Source of the DNA: Desulforapulum autotrophicum HRM2
GTDB taxonomy: Bacteria; Desulfobacterota; Desulfobacteria; Desulfobacterales; Desulfobacteraceae
Assembly: GCF_000020365.1 (NCBI RefSeq)
Contig: NC_012108.1
Location: 4,410,001 to 4,474,000, forward strand
Direction of reading: 5' to 3'
DNA length: 64,000 nucleotides
Shown: positions 43,181 to 52,898 of the stretch, piece by piece
Numbering within the stretch: position 1 is the first letter of the stretch
Layout of the letters: each line of letters opens with the position of its first letter
Made by a program: the position numbers and the translations under genes
Notes under the pieces: generated by a model
Databases searched by the model: none
Told to the model about the DNA's origin: nothing
Seen by the model: only the letters and a program-made list of their open reading frames with translations

Positions 43181-44487
43181 TTCGGTTTATGCGTCTTACC
43201 TTTGGCTCCACATCCTATACCCAAAAGAACACCTCTTTTGGACAACTCCGTTCCAGAGTCTAAAATTAGTTTGATTGCTCGTTTCTTTATCACCTTTTGT
43301 GCGTTATTATCCGCATTATCAGTATTTCCGCAGTTTAAGCACAAGAATAACTCTTGGCTCCTCCTGTTGTCGGAGTGAATGTGGTCGCAAGCTGCACATT
43401 CCTGAGAGGTGTATGCTGCCGGGATCTTAAATGTAACCTTACCAGCTCTGTATGCTTTGTATTTGGTGAAAGCTTCTATCATGTGCCATCCTTTATCCAG
43501 GATAGCCTTGTTAAGACCAGCTTTAGCGTTTACACTTTTACCGGGATTCTCGATTGTACCCTTGGCAGATTTGGTCATATTCTTCGTTCTCAAATCCTCA
43601 AACACATAAACCTTGATGGCTGGCTTGTCGATCAGTTTTCGACTGGTTTGATGACAGAAATCTTTTCGGATATTGGCTATTTTTTCATGGGCCCTGGCAA
43701 TTTTATTTTTAGTCCGGTTTCTGCGCCTGGAGCCTTTTTTCTGTTTGGATAACTGGCGATTCAGGCGTTTCAGATACTTTTCTTTCCCTTTTTTCTTTCT
43801 TTTTTGCTCAGGTGTAAAATCAAAACATTCTTTTCCAGCCTGTACCGGTCGAACCACACCCCGGTCAATACCTATGGTCATTCTTTCTAAATCTTCTTGA
43901 GAACATTGGGAAAGGATTTTAAGTGCTTCTTTTTGATCATTTAAACCAGACTCATCAATACCATCATTAAAGACCAGTGATACGGCATATCGTCCATTTT
44001 GTTTTTTAATGTAAATTGATTTTGGTTCTTTAAATTTCCGGTGGGTTTTAATTGATAAATAACCAATGTTGTTCCGCTTGGAGCCAATAAACAAACGGGT
44101 TACCCCGTCTTCACATTTTTCGAACCGGAAAAGTTCTTTAGTCAGGTGGATGCTACCCCCATCTCGTTTGTTTTTAATTCGGGGCTTACCACATAGACCT
44201 TTTAAAAAATGTTGATAGGTATCATACCAGTTGGCCGCAGAATTTCTCAATATCTGACTGGGGCAATTGAATAGCCATGGAGATAATTCTTTATCTTTGT
44301 ACAAAGAATACTTTTGATCAATGGGGGCATATGTGTTAACAGGCAAATATTTCCTGGCAAAATTAGTCAGATATTTGTTGTCTTGGCATTTTGCATTCCA
44401 AATGAATCGGGCGTTTCCCATCCATTGACTCAAAATTATTTTTTGATCTTTCGTGGGATGTGCTTGTAGTTTAATGCCCATTAACAT
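43120..44487 (-). CDS. tnpB: TnpB RNA-guided endonuclease of IS605-type element
   Basis: The 455-residue protein keeps the RuvC parts: MTIGIDRGVVRPVQAG with the first Asp, KVYVFEDLRTKNMTKSAKGT with the Glu, and CLNCGNTDNADNNAQKVIKK with the last Asp. The zinc ribbon YTSQECAACDHIHSDNRRSQ plus CLNC is complete. The N-terminus MGIKLQAHPTKDQKIILSQW and ARFIWNAKC are typical. The Cys-rich ending GIGCGAKGKTHKP is an extra tail. TnpB cuts DNA at the element's former site under guidance of the RNA from its own 3' end. AAGGA lies ~10 bases before ATG 44487. It looks functional although its tnpA partner is broken. Confidence 0.95.
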   Translation of the reverse strand: MLMGIKLQAHPTKDQKIILSQWMGNARFIWNAKCQDNKYLTNFARKYLPVNTYAPIDQKYSLYKDKELSPWLFNCPSQILRNSAANWYDTYQHFLKGLCGKPRIKNKRDGGSIHLTKELFRFEKCEDGVTRLFIGSKRNNIGYLSIKTHRKFKEPKSIYIKKQNGRYAVSLVFNDGIDESGLNDQKEALKILSQCSQEDLERMTIGIDRGVVRPVQAGKECFDFTPEQKRKKKGKEKYLKRLNRQLSKQKKGSRRRNRTKNKIARAHEKIANIRKDFCHQTSRKLIDKPAIKVYVFEDLRTKNMTKSAKGTIENPGKSVNAKAGLNKAILDKGWHMIEAFTKYKAYRAGKVTFKIPAAYTSQECAACDHIHSDNRRSQELFLCLNCGNTDNADNNAQKVIKKRAIKLILDSGTELSKRGVLLGIGCGAKGKTHKPKGICAHGCETSKKKELGRAA

Positions 44488-44554
44488 TAGATATTTTTCC
44501 TTGAATTTTAACCTAACATAAATTATACCCTAGTTAAAATAGGGTATCAAGTAT

Positions 44555-45037
44555 ATGGATAAAAAGTACGAATGGAGAACAGGCAGAAGTTGTGTTTATG
44601 ACATTAATTTACATCTTATATTTGTAACAAAATATCGTCGTAGAGTATTCACAGAAGAGATGCTTTCCAGATTAGATTTCCTATTTGGAGAGACCTGAAA
44701 ACAAATGGATTGTAAATTACATGAGTTTAACGGAGAAGATGATCATGTGCATTTGCTATTGTCATACCCACCAAAGCTTGCAATTTCTAACCTGGTGGGA
44801 AAACTGAAAGGAAAGTCAGCATATTTTCTCAGAAAAGAATATTGGGATCAGATTAAAAACAAATTATGGGGTAAACACCTATGGTCTCCCAGTTATTGTG
44901 CTGTTTCCTGCGGTGGGGCTCCCTTGGATATAATCAAACAATATATACAAAATCAACAAAAACCAACTTGTCAGAAAAGTGTTAAAAAATCTATTGCGCT
45001 AACTGGCCGAAAACGGACTCGCTTGACCCGCCCCTGA
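44555..45037 (+). pseudogene. tnpA: IS200-type TnpA transposase with one in-frame stop
   Basis: The frame starts MDKKYEWRTGRSCVYDINLH and LIFVTKYRRRVFTEEML, and meets TGA at 44696-44698 (codon 48, after FGET) where relatives usually have Cys. It then continues in the same frame with KQMDCKLHEFNGEDDHVHLL, keeping the HUH pair DHVHLL and the catalytic Tyr in IIKQYIQNQQ. One base change would restore it. The nonsense codon should stop transposition unless it is read through or another TnpA acts in trans. Confidence 0.9.
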
Positions 45038-45244
45038 AGGGAGCGGGATTGCGCTTCGTCATTGTTCAAAAGCATTGAATGCTTTGGATTGACAAGTTGC
45101 TGCTTGAAAAGGAGAATACCTTTGACTGGATCGATTTTTTACCCAATCATAGCCCATAGACCCGAGAGCATAAAGGCTCCCAAAGGTGCCGTGTGATCAG
45201 CCAGCAAAAAGAAAGGCGATACGCCCAATGGAGAAATAAAAATA

Positions 45245-46048
45245 ATGACGATTAAAAAAAATACCGGTTTAAATGTTTTATATATTCCTCACGGTGGCGG
45301 CCCCTTACCTTTACTTGATCACAAAGGACATCTTGAGTTAATTGAATTTCTAAAAGAAATCCCTGAACAGCTCGAACCACCAGACGCCATCATTATTGTC
45401 AGCGCCCATTGGGAGCAGTCAATTCCCACCCTGACCGCAAGTGCTTCTCCGCCCTTGATTTATGACTACTATGGATTTGCACCGGAAGCTTATGAGATCG
45501 ACTACCCTGCTCCGGGAGCCCCCCGGATCGCAGAAAAATTGCTTTCAATCCTGGAACAACACAAAATCCATGCCCAACTGGATAAAAGGTGGGGGTTTGA
45601 CCATGGCATGTTTGTTCCCCTTAAGCTGATGTACCCGGATGCCCGGATACCCTGTATTCAGTTGTCATTGATTAATGGTTTGGACCCATTGCAGCATATC
45701 AAATTAGGATGCGCATTAAGGGCATTGAGAGATGAAAAAATATTAGTTCTTGGCTCAGGGTTTTCTTTTCACAATATGAAAACGTTTGGGGAAACAGGAA
45801 AGGATCCCAAAAACATTGAATTTGATCAATGGCTGGTAAAAACTATGACAGACCCTCTTTTGTCACCTTCTGACAGGCAAGACAGGCTGGTTAACTGGGA
45901 AAATGCTCCCCATGCTCGATACTGTCATCCAAGAGAGGAGCATCTTCTGCCCCTGCATGTTTGTTACGGCATCACTGAAATGCCGGCCAGATTGGTTTTT
46001 CATGGATCTGTTCTTGGTAAAAAAAGCTGTGCTTTTCTCTGGCAGTGA
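45245..46048 (+). CDS. DODA-type extradiol aromatic ring-opening dioxygenase
   Basis: The 267-residue protein is a LigB/DODA-family enzyme of the YgiD type. The motifs YIPHGGGPLPL, IIIVSAHWEQSIPTLTA, RWGFDHGMFVPLKLMYPDA, VLGSGFSFHNMKTFG and ARYCHPREEHLLPLHVCYG contain the His and Glu residues that bind the metal. Such enzymes open catechol-type rings (4,5-DOPA extradiol activity in YgiD). GGAGAAA precedes ATG 45245. It stands alone between the IS605 element and the convergent helicase gene, and its natural substrate here is unknown. Confidence 0.9.
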   Translation: MTIKKNTGLNVLYIPHGGGPLPLLDHKGHLELIEFLKEIPEQLEPPDAIIIVSAHWEQSIPTLTASASPPLIYDYYGFAPEAYEIDYPAPGAPRIAEKLLSILEQHKIHAQLDKRWGFDHGMFVPLKLMYPDARIPCIQLSLINGLDPLQHIKLGCALRALRDEKILVLGSGFSFHNMKTFGETGKDPKNIEFDQWLVKTMTDPLLSPSDRQDRLVNWENAPHARYCHPREEHLLPLHVCYGITEMPARLVFHGSVLGKKSCAFLWQ

Positions 46049-46088
46049 GAAGACCTGGCCTGGGCGCAGATTACAAAAAGGTGATGAA

Positions 46089-49000
46089 TCATGCCACAGC
46101 CAGACGCCGGGTGGCCCGGGTCAATCGTGCCGGCATGGGGTATTTCAAACGCCACACAATGGACATGGGCCGACTGCCCGTGTGACTGTCATAGCATGCA
46201 GGGCCAAGGAAATAATAGGGACAGGCAAGCCCATTGGCGGTTTTTTGTTCCCGGACAAACAGCAATATCTGGTGACCCTGTTTTTCGTGAAGGATGTATC
46301 GTTGTCCCGTGGGAGAGGTGTCGCTGGTGGTACTCTGGGACTGCCAGTGAAACAAACCCTCGTCCAGGGCATAATCCTTGTACATGGTGGTGGGGGAATA
46401 CTCTTTTTCCGTTTTATTCAAGGTGATAAACAACAGGTCTGCTCGAATCTCCGGCAAAAACTTCACGCCTTCCCGTAACTTTATCCGGTTTTCCAGGGTA
46501 AGGCACCCAAGGCCGGCCAGAATCTCATCCCGGGTGTAACGGGCATGGACCGAAAGGGGACAGGAAAAAGGCAGATCTGCGGGGTGCACAAGGGAATCGG
46601 CCCGTTCCATGAGAATTTCCATCAACCCGCACACCTCGTCCATCAAGGTTTCATTGGTTTTCAAACGGGACAAATTGCTGAAAAGTGTGGTTTCCGGAGG
46701 GGCGCTGTTCCAGATGGAAAAACAGAACAGTGTCAGCAGCTGTTTCATCCCAGAATCCATGGCATCCAGGGAGGCTGGGTCCAGATGTGATCTTAATACA
46801 GCCAACAGCTGTTCAAGCTGGGCCGGGTCATTGTGGTGGCAGAACCGCCGCAACCCCCTGGTCAAAATCGGTTCATCAGGATCATGGAACGACTCTTTGA
46901 GACCCGCCTGCACACACAGCCGGGACCATGCTCCCCTTTTGTAGACGTCATCCAGGGTCAGATGGTGATGATCCACGAATCGATCCAGGGTCAGGGCAAG
47001 GCCCGTTTCCGCCTCAAATGTGGCCATACGTTGGATCATCTGGTTTTTACTGGCATGGGTCAGGGCTTTTTTTATGTTATCCAGCACATGGCGCTGGGCC
47101 TCTTTTTCCATTTCAATGACACAGCCCGACGGCAACGAAGGAAAAGAGGCCGTAATTTCATCTTCAACGCGGCTTGAAGTTTTGCCCAGCAGGGACCGGA
47201 ACCGGATCTCAAAATTAAATTTCTGGTGGGCCTGGCCAATGAAATCAAGAACAGTGAGGTGCTCTTTTCCCTCACACAGCCGTAGCCCCCGTCCCAGCTG
47301 CTGCAAAAAAACGGTCAAACTCTCCGTGGGCCGAAGAAAAAGCACTGTATCAATTTCCGGGATGTCCACCCCCTCGTTGAAAAGATCCACCACACAGAGA
47401 AAATTCACATCTCGCTGCTGCAGGCGTTTCACGGCCGCCCGTCGGACATCCCGGGCAGTCTCTGCCGTAAGTGCCATGGCTGAAATACCGGCAGCCTGGA
47501 ACTTTTCTGCCATATACCCGGCATGGGCCTGGGAAACACAAAAACAGATGCCCCGGGCAGCGGAAACATCCAGCAGAATCTCCTTTGCCTTTTCAATGAT
47601 CAGCCGGGCACGGATATCATCACCGGTGATAAGCAGTTTTTCAAGCCCATTGCGATCATAGCCGCCCCGTTGCCATTTTACATGGGAATAGTCCACACAA
47701 TCGCTGATGCCAAAATATTGAAACGGAGAAAGCAGTTTCTGGTTGATGGCATCGGGCAACCGGATTTCAGAGCAGATACGGCCATGGAACCAGGCCAGAA
47801 TATCCTTGCCATCGGCCCGTTCCGGTGTGGCCGTCAATCCCAGTAAAATCTTCGGCGTAAAATAATCCAGCAATCGCTGGTAACTGGGGGCAGCACCATG
47901 GTGAAACTCATCCACCACAATATAGTCGAAAAAATCCGGGGGCACCTGGTCCCACAGCGCCCTTGCATTAAGGGTCTGCACCGATACAAAGAGTTTCTCC
48001 AGATGGTCAGGCCTGTGGTTGCCCACCCACAACTCTCCAAAATTGTGGTCCCGTAAGATATTTCGAAATACCCCCCGGGATTGAACAAGTATCTCCTCCC
48101 GGTGGGCCACAAAAAGCATTCGCTTTTGCCCGGGGCGTTCAAAGGATTGTTTAAAATCAAAGGCCGCAATAATGGTCTTGCCCGTGCCTGTGGCTGCCAC
48201 CACCAGATTTCTCCATCGATGGTGCAAGGCTCTTTCCGCTTTCAGTGTGTCCAGAATTTCCTGTTGATAGACATAGGGGACAATATTGAAAAAAGAGAGT
48301 TCCTGATCGGCTGAGAATGCGCCGCCACCCCTTTCCTGGTTCAGGGCGCGTTCCAGGCGCGGCAGAGATTCCAGGGAGATGGGTTCGAACTCCCGGGACC
48401 GCAGATAGGTCTCAAAGGTGGCATTGATCTTTTCCCAGAGATGATCCGATTCCTGCTGGCACAGCTTCACATTCCACTCCAGGCCATCGGTCAAGGCAGG
48501 ATTTGAAATATTGGACGACCCCACATAGGCCGCACCAAAAGCGCTTTTCCGGTGAAAGATATAGGCCTTGGCATGGAGGCGTGTCTGCCGGGTATTGAAC
48601 GAGACCTGCACCTCGGTGTTGGGAAGGGACAGCAGAAACTCGATGGCTTTAAGATCCGTTGCCCCCAGGTAGGAGGTGGTGATGACCCGCAGCCGACCAT
48701 GCCGGGTCAAGGCTTTGAGTTCATCCTTGATGATGCGGATACCGCTCCATTTAATAAACGAAACCAGCATATCCACCCCATCGGCGTGCAGCATTTCCTG
48801 TTTGAGCTGGGAAACCAGGGAGGGGTCACCGGATGTGGCCGTAAGCAACGCCCCCACGGACAAAGGCGTTGCCGGTCTGGGGGAATTGGCAAGGGCAGGA
48901 TCAAGGACCTGCAACAAACGTCTGCCCTCCAGATCAATTTGCCCATGGCCATTCTGATCCTTTTCAATGGATTTACAGGCCGAAGAGATGAGTTCATTGC

Positions 49001-49211
49001 ACACGGCAATCTGTTTTGAAAGCTTGTTACTGCCCTTGACCCGTGCCAGGATGCCGGCAAGGTATTGTTCCATGTGCCGGGCCAGTATGCCGTGGCTCTC
49101 TTCGGTGTCCACCTGGGTGGTGATGCTTTTGAGTCCATGGTCCAGTTTGGCCAGTTCTTGCTTGAGTGCCTGGGTGATCAGTTGTTCGTATAATCCGGGT
49201 GGGATGGACAT
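46089..49211 (-). CDS. PLD-type nuclease / SF2 helicase / DUF3427 protein
   Basis: The 1,040-residue protein has an N-terminal helical part, then a PLD-like nuclease domain (RLHAKAYIFHRKSAFGAAYV and GSSNISNPALTDGLEWNVKL). The helicase core follows with Walker A VAATGTGKTIIAAFDFKQSF, DEAH-like FDYIVVDEFHHGAAPSYQRL, GLTATPERADGKDI and QQLGRGLRLCEGKEH. The end matches DUF3427: TTMYKDYALDEGLFHWQSQS, SPTGQRYILHEKQ and RPMSIVWRLKYPMPA. Such proteins occur in genomic islands and may protect against foreign DNA, but a mechanism is not established. AGGAAA precedes ATG 49211. A paralogue lies at 58235-61465 and a shredded copy at 20340-20842. Confidence 0.9.
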   Translation of the reverse strand: MSIPPGLYEQLITQALKQELAKLDHGLKSITTQVDTEESHGILARHMEQYLAGILARVKGSNKLSKQIAVCNELISSACKSIEKDQNGHGQIDLEGRRLLQVLDPALANSPRPATPLSVGALLTATSGDPSLVSQLKQEMLHADGVDMLVSFIKWSGIRIIKDELKALTRHGRLRVITTSYLGATDLKAIEFLLSLPNTEVQVSFNTRQTRLHAKAYIFHRKSAFGAAYVGSSNISNPALTDGLEWNVKLCQQESDHLWEKINATFETYLRSREFEPISLESLPRLERALNQERGGGAFSADQELSFFNIVPYVYQQEILDTLKAERALHHRWRNLVVAATGTGKTIIAAFDFKQSFERPGQKRMLFVAHREEILVQSRGVFRNILRDHNFGELWVGNHRPDHLEKLFVSVQTLNARALWDQVPPDFFDYIVVDEFHHGAAPSYQRLLDYFTPKILLGLTATPERADGKDILAWFHGRICSEIRLPDAINQKLLSPFQYFGISDCVDYSHVKWQRGGYDRNGLEKLLITGDDIRARLIIEKAKEILLDVSAARGICFCVSQAHAGYMAEKFQAAGISAMALTAETARDVRRAAVKRLQQRDVNFLCVVDLFNEGVDIPEIDTVLFLRPTESLTVFLQQLGRGLRLCEGKEHLTVLDFIGQAHQKFNFEIRFRSLLGKTSSRVEDEITASFPSLPSGCVIEMEKEAQRHVLDNIKKALTHASKNQMIQRMATFEAETGLALTLDRFVDHHHLTLDDVYKRGAWSRLCVQAGLKESFHDPDEPILTRGLRRFCHHNDPAQLEQLLAVLRSHLDPASLDAMDSGMKQLLTLFCFSIWNSAPPETTLFSNLSRLKTNETLMDEVCGLMEILMERADSLVHPADLPFSCPLSVHARYTRDEILAGLGCLTLENRIKLREGVKFLPEIRADLLFITLNKTEKEYSPTTMYKDYALDEGLFHWQSQSTTSDTSPTGQRYILHEKQGHQILLFVREQKTANGLACPYYFLGPACYDSHTGSRPMSIVWRLKYPMPARLTRATRRLAVA

Positions 49212-49854
49212 GGGTTAATTTCCTGAGATATTCTGCACAGGGGGCTCTGCTTCATAAAGGATTAACGTCGCCCTTCACCCGTCGGGCGTGAAACCGAGAA
49301 AGGTCAAAGGCGAGGATGGTTATTATACAAAAACCTACATTACAGCAGCACCGTAAGCCCGGTCGGTGTGCAAGGGGTTTGCTATGTTTTTACCAAGGAA
49401 CCAAAGTCGACTACATTAAAAAACTATTAAAAGACTTACACCAATCTCCGCCACATACAGGTAACACCCGACTAATTCATGGACCACTTTGCATAGCCTC
49501 ATCAATCAATCAGCTGATCCTAATTCGAACATTGATATAAAAACCCAACTATCAGTATCGCCATAAAACCAAGTTGTAAAGATTAATTATAGTTGTTCCA
49601 TTAATTGCAGGTGAAGTTTTTGTCAGCGGATGATAATTGCTAATAAGGGCAGGATTTACATGAATTGTATGTGCCACCGGTTAAGGGATCAAAGAACCAA
49701 GAATCCGGGACAAGAAGTTTTATTTTGGCCTCGAATTTCCCCAAGGGAGGGAATGTTTAATACATGTAATAAGTTTATTGCAGAAATGAGATAAAATTCC
49801 TATCCACCACGATATAAGGTATCAAGCTTGCCAAAGATAATCTTAACCATTTAG
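49212..49854. other. Non-coding stretch before mobile-element copy 2
   Basis: About 640 bp without a convincing gene. A small hairpin with CGCCC and GGGCG lies near 49270-49290. A weak frame reading MVKIIFGKLDTLYRGG on the minus strand next to the insertion is broken by stops. Nothing else was recognised. Confidence 0.5.
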
Positions 49855-49893
49855 TTTCTTATCTCTGATTTTCTTGTTTTTATGGCAAAAAAA

Positions 49894-51414
49894 TCATGCT
49901 GTTTCATCATAACTCTTTGCTAATTCAGGAATTATTACCATGGTTTTCAATTTCATTCCCATGGTGATTACCTGACTGCCAAATCGTGTCAAATAGTATT
50001 TGTAAGTGTGGGCTATTTTTTTAATCATACCGTGAGTATGCAATCTTTTTAAAATTCTTGAAATTTGGCTGCTTGAGTAAGATCCAAGCTTTAATCGAAT
50101 ATTTCTGTTTTGAAATCCACTGATTGTAAATTCTCCAGATATTAATGAGTGTAATATCTTCATGTCATCCTCACTGAAGAAATTGAATCCTCTAAACGGC
50201 CGATCATTCTTGACAACGGTCTTTGAAACTTTTTTTAGTTTTTTAATCCCAGCACTTGGATCAACAATATCTGAGATGAATTTAAGGAACCGATTGTTGG
50301 CATTAAACAGTATTCTGGTTAAAGGCCCCAGGCTATATAAACCTTTCTTCAGAGGTGCCAATTTCATTGAAGTTGTTCCATCACGATGTTCTACCTCACG
50401 GTAGTGTTTAAAGAAAGAGACATTATTTGTGGTCGTTTCTATTCTGAGAATAATGCCGTATTTATCATACATTTTTATCGAATTTGCACCCATTTTGAAT
50501 TTGACGCATGTTCCCTCTATCCTTGTCGAAAAGTTATTACCCACCTCATCTTGATATAATGGATGGAGCTTTTTTCCAAGAAAAGTAGCTATATTTTCGG
50601 GTTTAACAGAGTGAATAGCAGTTCTAGTTAAATTTTCATAAATCAGTTTTAAGTCTTCCTGACGTTTAAAAACAATGTCTGTCGCATACTCGACCTGCAT
50701 AATACTCCAATGGTAACTCAAGGGGAAATGCTTGACAGCCGGACAATAAAGGCTTGCAAATCCATCGAGTTTCTCATGAATGTGCTTTATGTTTAGATCG
50801 TTACTTAATTTTTGAGCAGATTCAAATGACTCCGTTTGAAAAATTGCATTGTCCCGTATTACACTTTGAATACCTTCTTTTCTCATGGCAGAATTGAGGG
50901 CATTATGCCCATTGAAATATATTTGTAATCTAAACGGGCACCATGTAGGGACCCGGATATAGCAAAGCCCCAAATCTTCATCGATCAAATAAAAATAATA
51001 ATGTAAACATTTTCCCTGGGTTCCTTTCAGGTAGGTTTTCCCAGTTTTTTTATTATGCCAGGGTCTATAGGAAGGACAAGCCTCCATAGCGGAAAGGATA
51101 TGAACAAGGCCAGGATGATCACCACGTTCATTAATGACCTTTTCAATTATTTTTTCTTTGCGAACGTTTCTTTTGCGAACAAATTCAATTTCAAGGCCAT
51201 TCTTTGAAGCAACGTCTTCAGCATTGTTTCGAATTTCGTCTTTAAAAGGGGCTGCAAATTTTGGATAATCAAAAATTCTGATTTTCTTCATGTAGAGATA
51301 ACTTGTCATCCCAGCAGCAAAGCAGATTCCAGGAATTGTACCTTGAATAATAATGCGGTCATAACAGTGCAAAACGCCAGATATTTGATCGGAATATCTT
51401 TCAGTCAGTAACAT
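49894..51414 (-). CDS. 506-residue protein of the unclassified mobile element, copy 2
   Basis: The translation is the same as that of the gene at 18097-19617; see there for motifs. The ribosome site AAAGGAGG before ATG 51414 is also kept. The lack of any difference between the copies means the protein has been under little time for drift since the last move. It should be expressed from the element's own leader, because the surrounding DNA has no promoter reading into it that I can see. Confidence 0.7.
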   Translation of the reverse strand: MLLTERYSDQISGVLHCYDRIIIQGTIPGICFAAGMTSYLYMKKIRIFDYPKFAAPFKDEIRNNAEDVASKNGLEIEFVRKRNVRKEKIIEKVINERGDHPGLVHILSAMEACPSYRPWHNKKTGKTYLKGTQGKCLHYYFYLIDEDLGLCYIRVPTWCPFRLQIYFNGHNALNSAMRKEGIQSVIRDNAIFQTESFESAQKLSNDLNIKHIHEKLDGFASLYCPAVKHFPLSYHWSIMQVEYATDIVFKRQEDLKLIYENLTRTAIHSVKPENIATFLGKKLHPLYQDEVGNNFSTRIEGTCVKFKMGANSIKMYDKYGIILRIETTTNNVSFFKHYREVEHRDGTTSMKLAPLKKGLYSLGPLTRILFNANNRFLKFISDIVDPSAGIKKLKKVSKTVVKNDRPFRGFNFFSEDDMKILHSLISGEFTISGFQNRNIRLKLGSYSSSQISRILKRLHTHGMIKKIAHTYKYYLTRFGSQVITMGMKLKTMVIIPELAKSYDETA

Positions 51415-51543
51415 AATTAACCTCCTTTAACATCTGCATATTTTGGAAATTATTATACTACGTATTTGGAATCATAGAAACTTTTTGAACCTGCGAGGTT
51501 AGTTTTCTGACTGGAACCATAAATTTTAAAATACGACAGCAGA

Positions 51544-51683
51544 GGTGAACGGAAACAGGTATCTCCCGAAGCGGGTTAAATGGCAGCGGTCAGCATGGAC
51601 GCTGAAAGAGCTGCCATTTCCCTCGCAGCAGCCCATGGACGGGCTGCGAGAATGAGCGTAGGGTATACCTGTTTTCGTTCACC
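51544..51683 (-). ncRNA. Candidate structured RNA of the mobile element, copy 2
   Basis: This is the same 140-bp fold as at 17828-17967, reading on the minus strand: outer stem GGTGAACG-AAACAGGTAT, two hairpins, both with loop GTCCAT. Transcription is not shown. Confidence 0.55.
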
Positions 51684-51759
51684 GGACTTATACTATTTTC
51701 ATATGAATAAGGTTAACCGCACTGGCCAACCCTTTTTGGTTCTGGCTCGTCCAGGTTAG

Positions 51760-52240
51760 GTTCCGACAAAGGTTAAAAACAATTAATGTTGAGTAGCAGT
51801 TTCTACTTTTTAGAGGCTTAGAATGGTCATAACTATTAATAATAGTCCGCTCTTTTAAATCCAGCTTTGGGGGAAAACATAATAGCCATAGTCAACAGTT
51901 GAAAATATTAAGGATACCAGTTCAAATCAAAACAGTTTTTCAATTAAAATTGAAGCAAGGCTTTACAAGTTAGTCTTGACTTCTGAAAGGTCAATTTACC
52001 ATAGGATAATTTTGTCATAGATTTCCTTTACACGCTTACCGAATACTGGTAGGTATGAAATTCGGCAGATAAAGGAAATATCCAGATCTGTATAGTCTTC
52101 ATATCCGTATGATATCCAGCTATATATCGATTCATGAAAGATATACAGATCCACACATCATATTGTACATGACAAACGCACTGGCATGTAGAAAGATCAA
52201 CGAAAAATAAAAAAAATGATTGGTGGGAGGCATAATCATC
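51760..52240. other. Stretch with one possible short minus-strand frame
   Basis: A 52-codon frame on the minus strand (51996-52154, GTG start) reads MDLYIFHESIYSWISYGYED, then YTDLDISFICRISYLPVFGK. It looks protein-like but has no ribosome site and no recognised family, so it may be a gene remnant. The rest of the stretch is AT-rich and empty. Confidence 0.3.
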
Positions 52241-52744
52241 ATGAATGAAGAGAGACCTAATATAGATAAAGATGTTGATACTTCAGCTGTTGGAAATCTA
52301 TACAGAGGACTTGTGGCAAGTTGGATACATCAAGACAAAATGCTGTGGGGACGAACGAGGCTTTTATACGCGATTCAAGCGGCCTTGTTTGCTTCCTGTT
52401 GGTTGTTTTATGAAAATAACTACCTTTGGATAGTTCTGGGAATAATTATTATAGGTATCACGTTAACGAGCTGGATTCGTTATTTGATTAAATTGGACGA
52501 TACTGACCGAGAATACTTCTATCCATTGATCGAATGGTCAGCAGCTTTACTTTATTATAGTGTTCCAAAGCAAAATAATCAGGACCTAAATATTTGTGAC
52601 TCCAAAGCTAAAAAGGCCTTCCAAATGATTCAGCATCCGAAACTCCGTGGCACTGATGTCTTATTCCGGACAATTGGGTTATTCATTTTCATTGACATAA
52701 GTGTGTTTTGCTTTTTCGTATATAAAATAATATGCTCGGATTAG
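52241..52744 (+). CDS. Small membrane protein with two N-terminal helices
   Basis: The ~167-residue protein has two close hydrophobic segments, LYAIQAALFASCWLFYENNY and WIVLGIIIIGITLTSWIRYL. A polar loop follows, then a third segment, LFIFIDISVFCFFVYKII, at the end. The opening NLYRGLVASWIHQDKMLWGR is like small uncharacterised membrane proteins found in accessory DNA. GGGAGG lies ~11 bases before ATG 52241. It precedes the first attC-like site, so it may be the cargo of an integron cassette. The function is unknown. Confidence 0.6.
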   Translation: MNEERPNIDKDVDTSAVGNLYRGLVASWIHQDKMLWGRTRLLYAIQAALFASCWLFYENNYLWIVLGIIIIGITLTSWIRYLIKLDDTDREYFYPLIEWSAALLYYSVPKQNNQDLNICDSKAKKAFQMIQHPKLRGTDVLFRTIGLFIFIDISVFCFFVYKIICSD

Positions 52745-52827
52745 CAACAGACAGAGGACCAAAATATTTTATTCAACAGTATTAGTTTAAAAATGGGGTC
52801 GAGTCTCTATTTAAGATTTAATGGTTA

Positions 52828-52877
52828 TTTCAACAACTCAAATCCACCGGGCGAGCCGGTGATTTAGGTGGTTGGGC
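52828..52877 (+). repeat. attC-like site 1
   Basis: The site ends in GTTGGGC (52871-52877), the R' core. A hairpin AAATCCACCGG / CCGGTGATTT with one unpaired C precedes it, and CAAC at 52831 is the partial partner core. The length of ~50 bp is at the short end for attC. Confidence 0.45.
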
Positions 52878-52898
52878 GTCACTCAAAGGAGGTGGTTG

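Larger units (their letters stand above)
43082..45100 (-). mobile_element. IS200/IS605-type element with TnpB and a broken TnpA
   Basis: The right end, downstream of tnpB, reads on the minus strand GCCCCTTTAGGGGCGAGTAG then TTCAC and stops near 43082. The left end lies after tnpA near 45050-45100, with hairpins CCCGCCCCTGAAGGGAGCGGG-like and AAAGCATTCAATGCTTT. There are no inverted repeats, as expected for this single-strand-moving group. tnpA (+) and tnpB (-) are divergent. The left boundary is approximate. Confidence 0.8.
49855..51755 (-). mobile_element. Unclassified 1,901-bp mobile element, copy 2 (inverted)
   Basis: This has the same length and content as the element at 17756-19656, in opposite orientation. 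TTAG (CTAA on the element's strand) lies on both sides (49851-49854 and 51756-51759). Each place I compared, including the leader, the foldable region and both ends, matches base for base, and the encoded protein is the same. The uninterrupted site would read GGAACCTAAATGGTTAAG. No gene appears to be interrupted here. Confidence 0.85.

Noticed and set aside
51996-52154. 52-codon minus-strand frame with protein-like composition
   Set aside because: It has a GTG start without a ribosome site and no known relative; too weak for a gene call.
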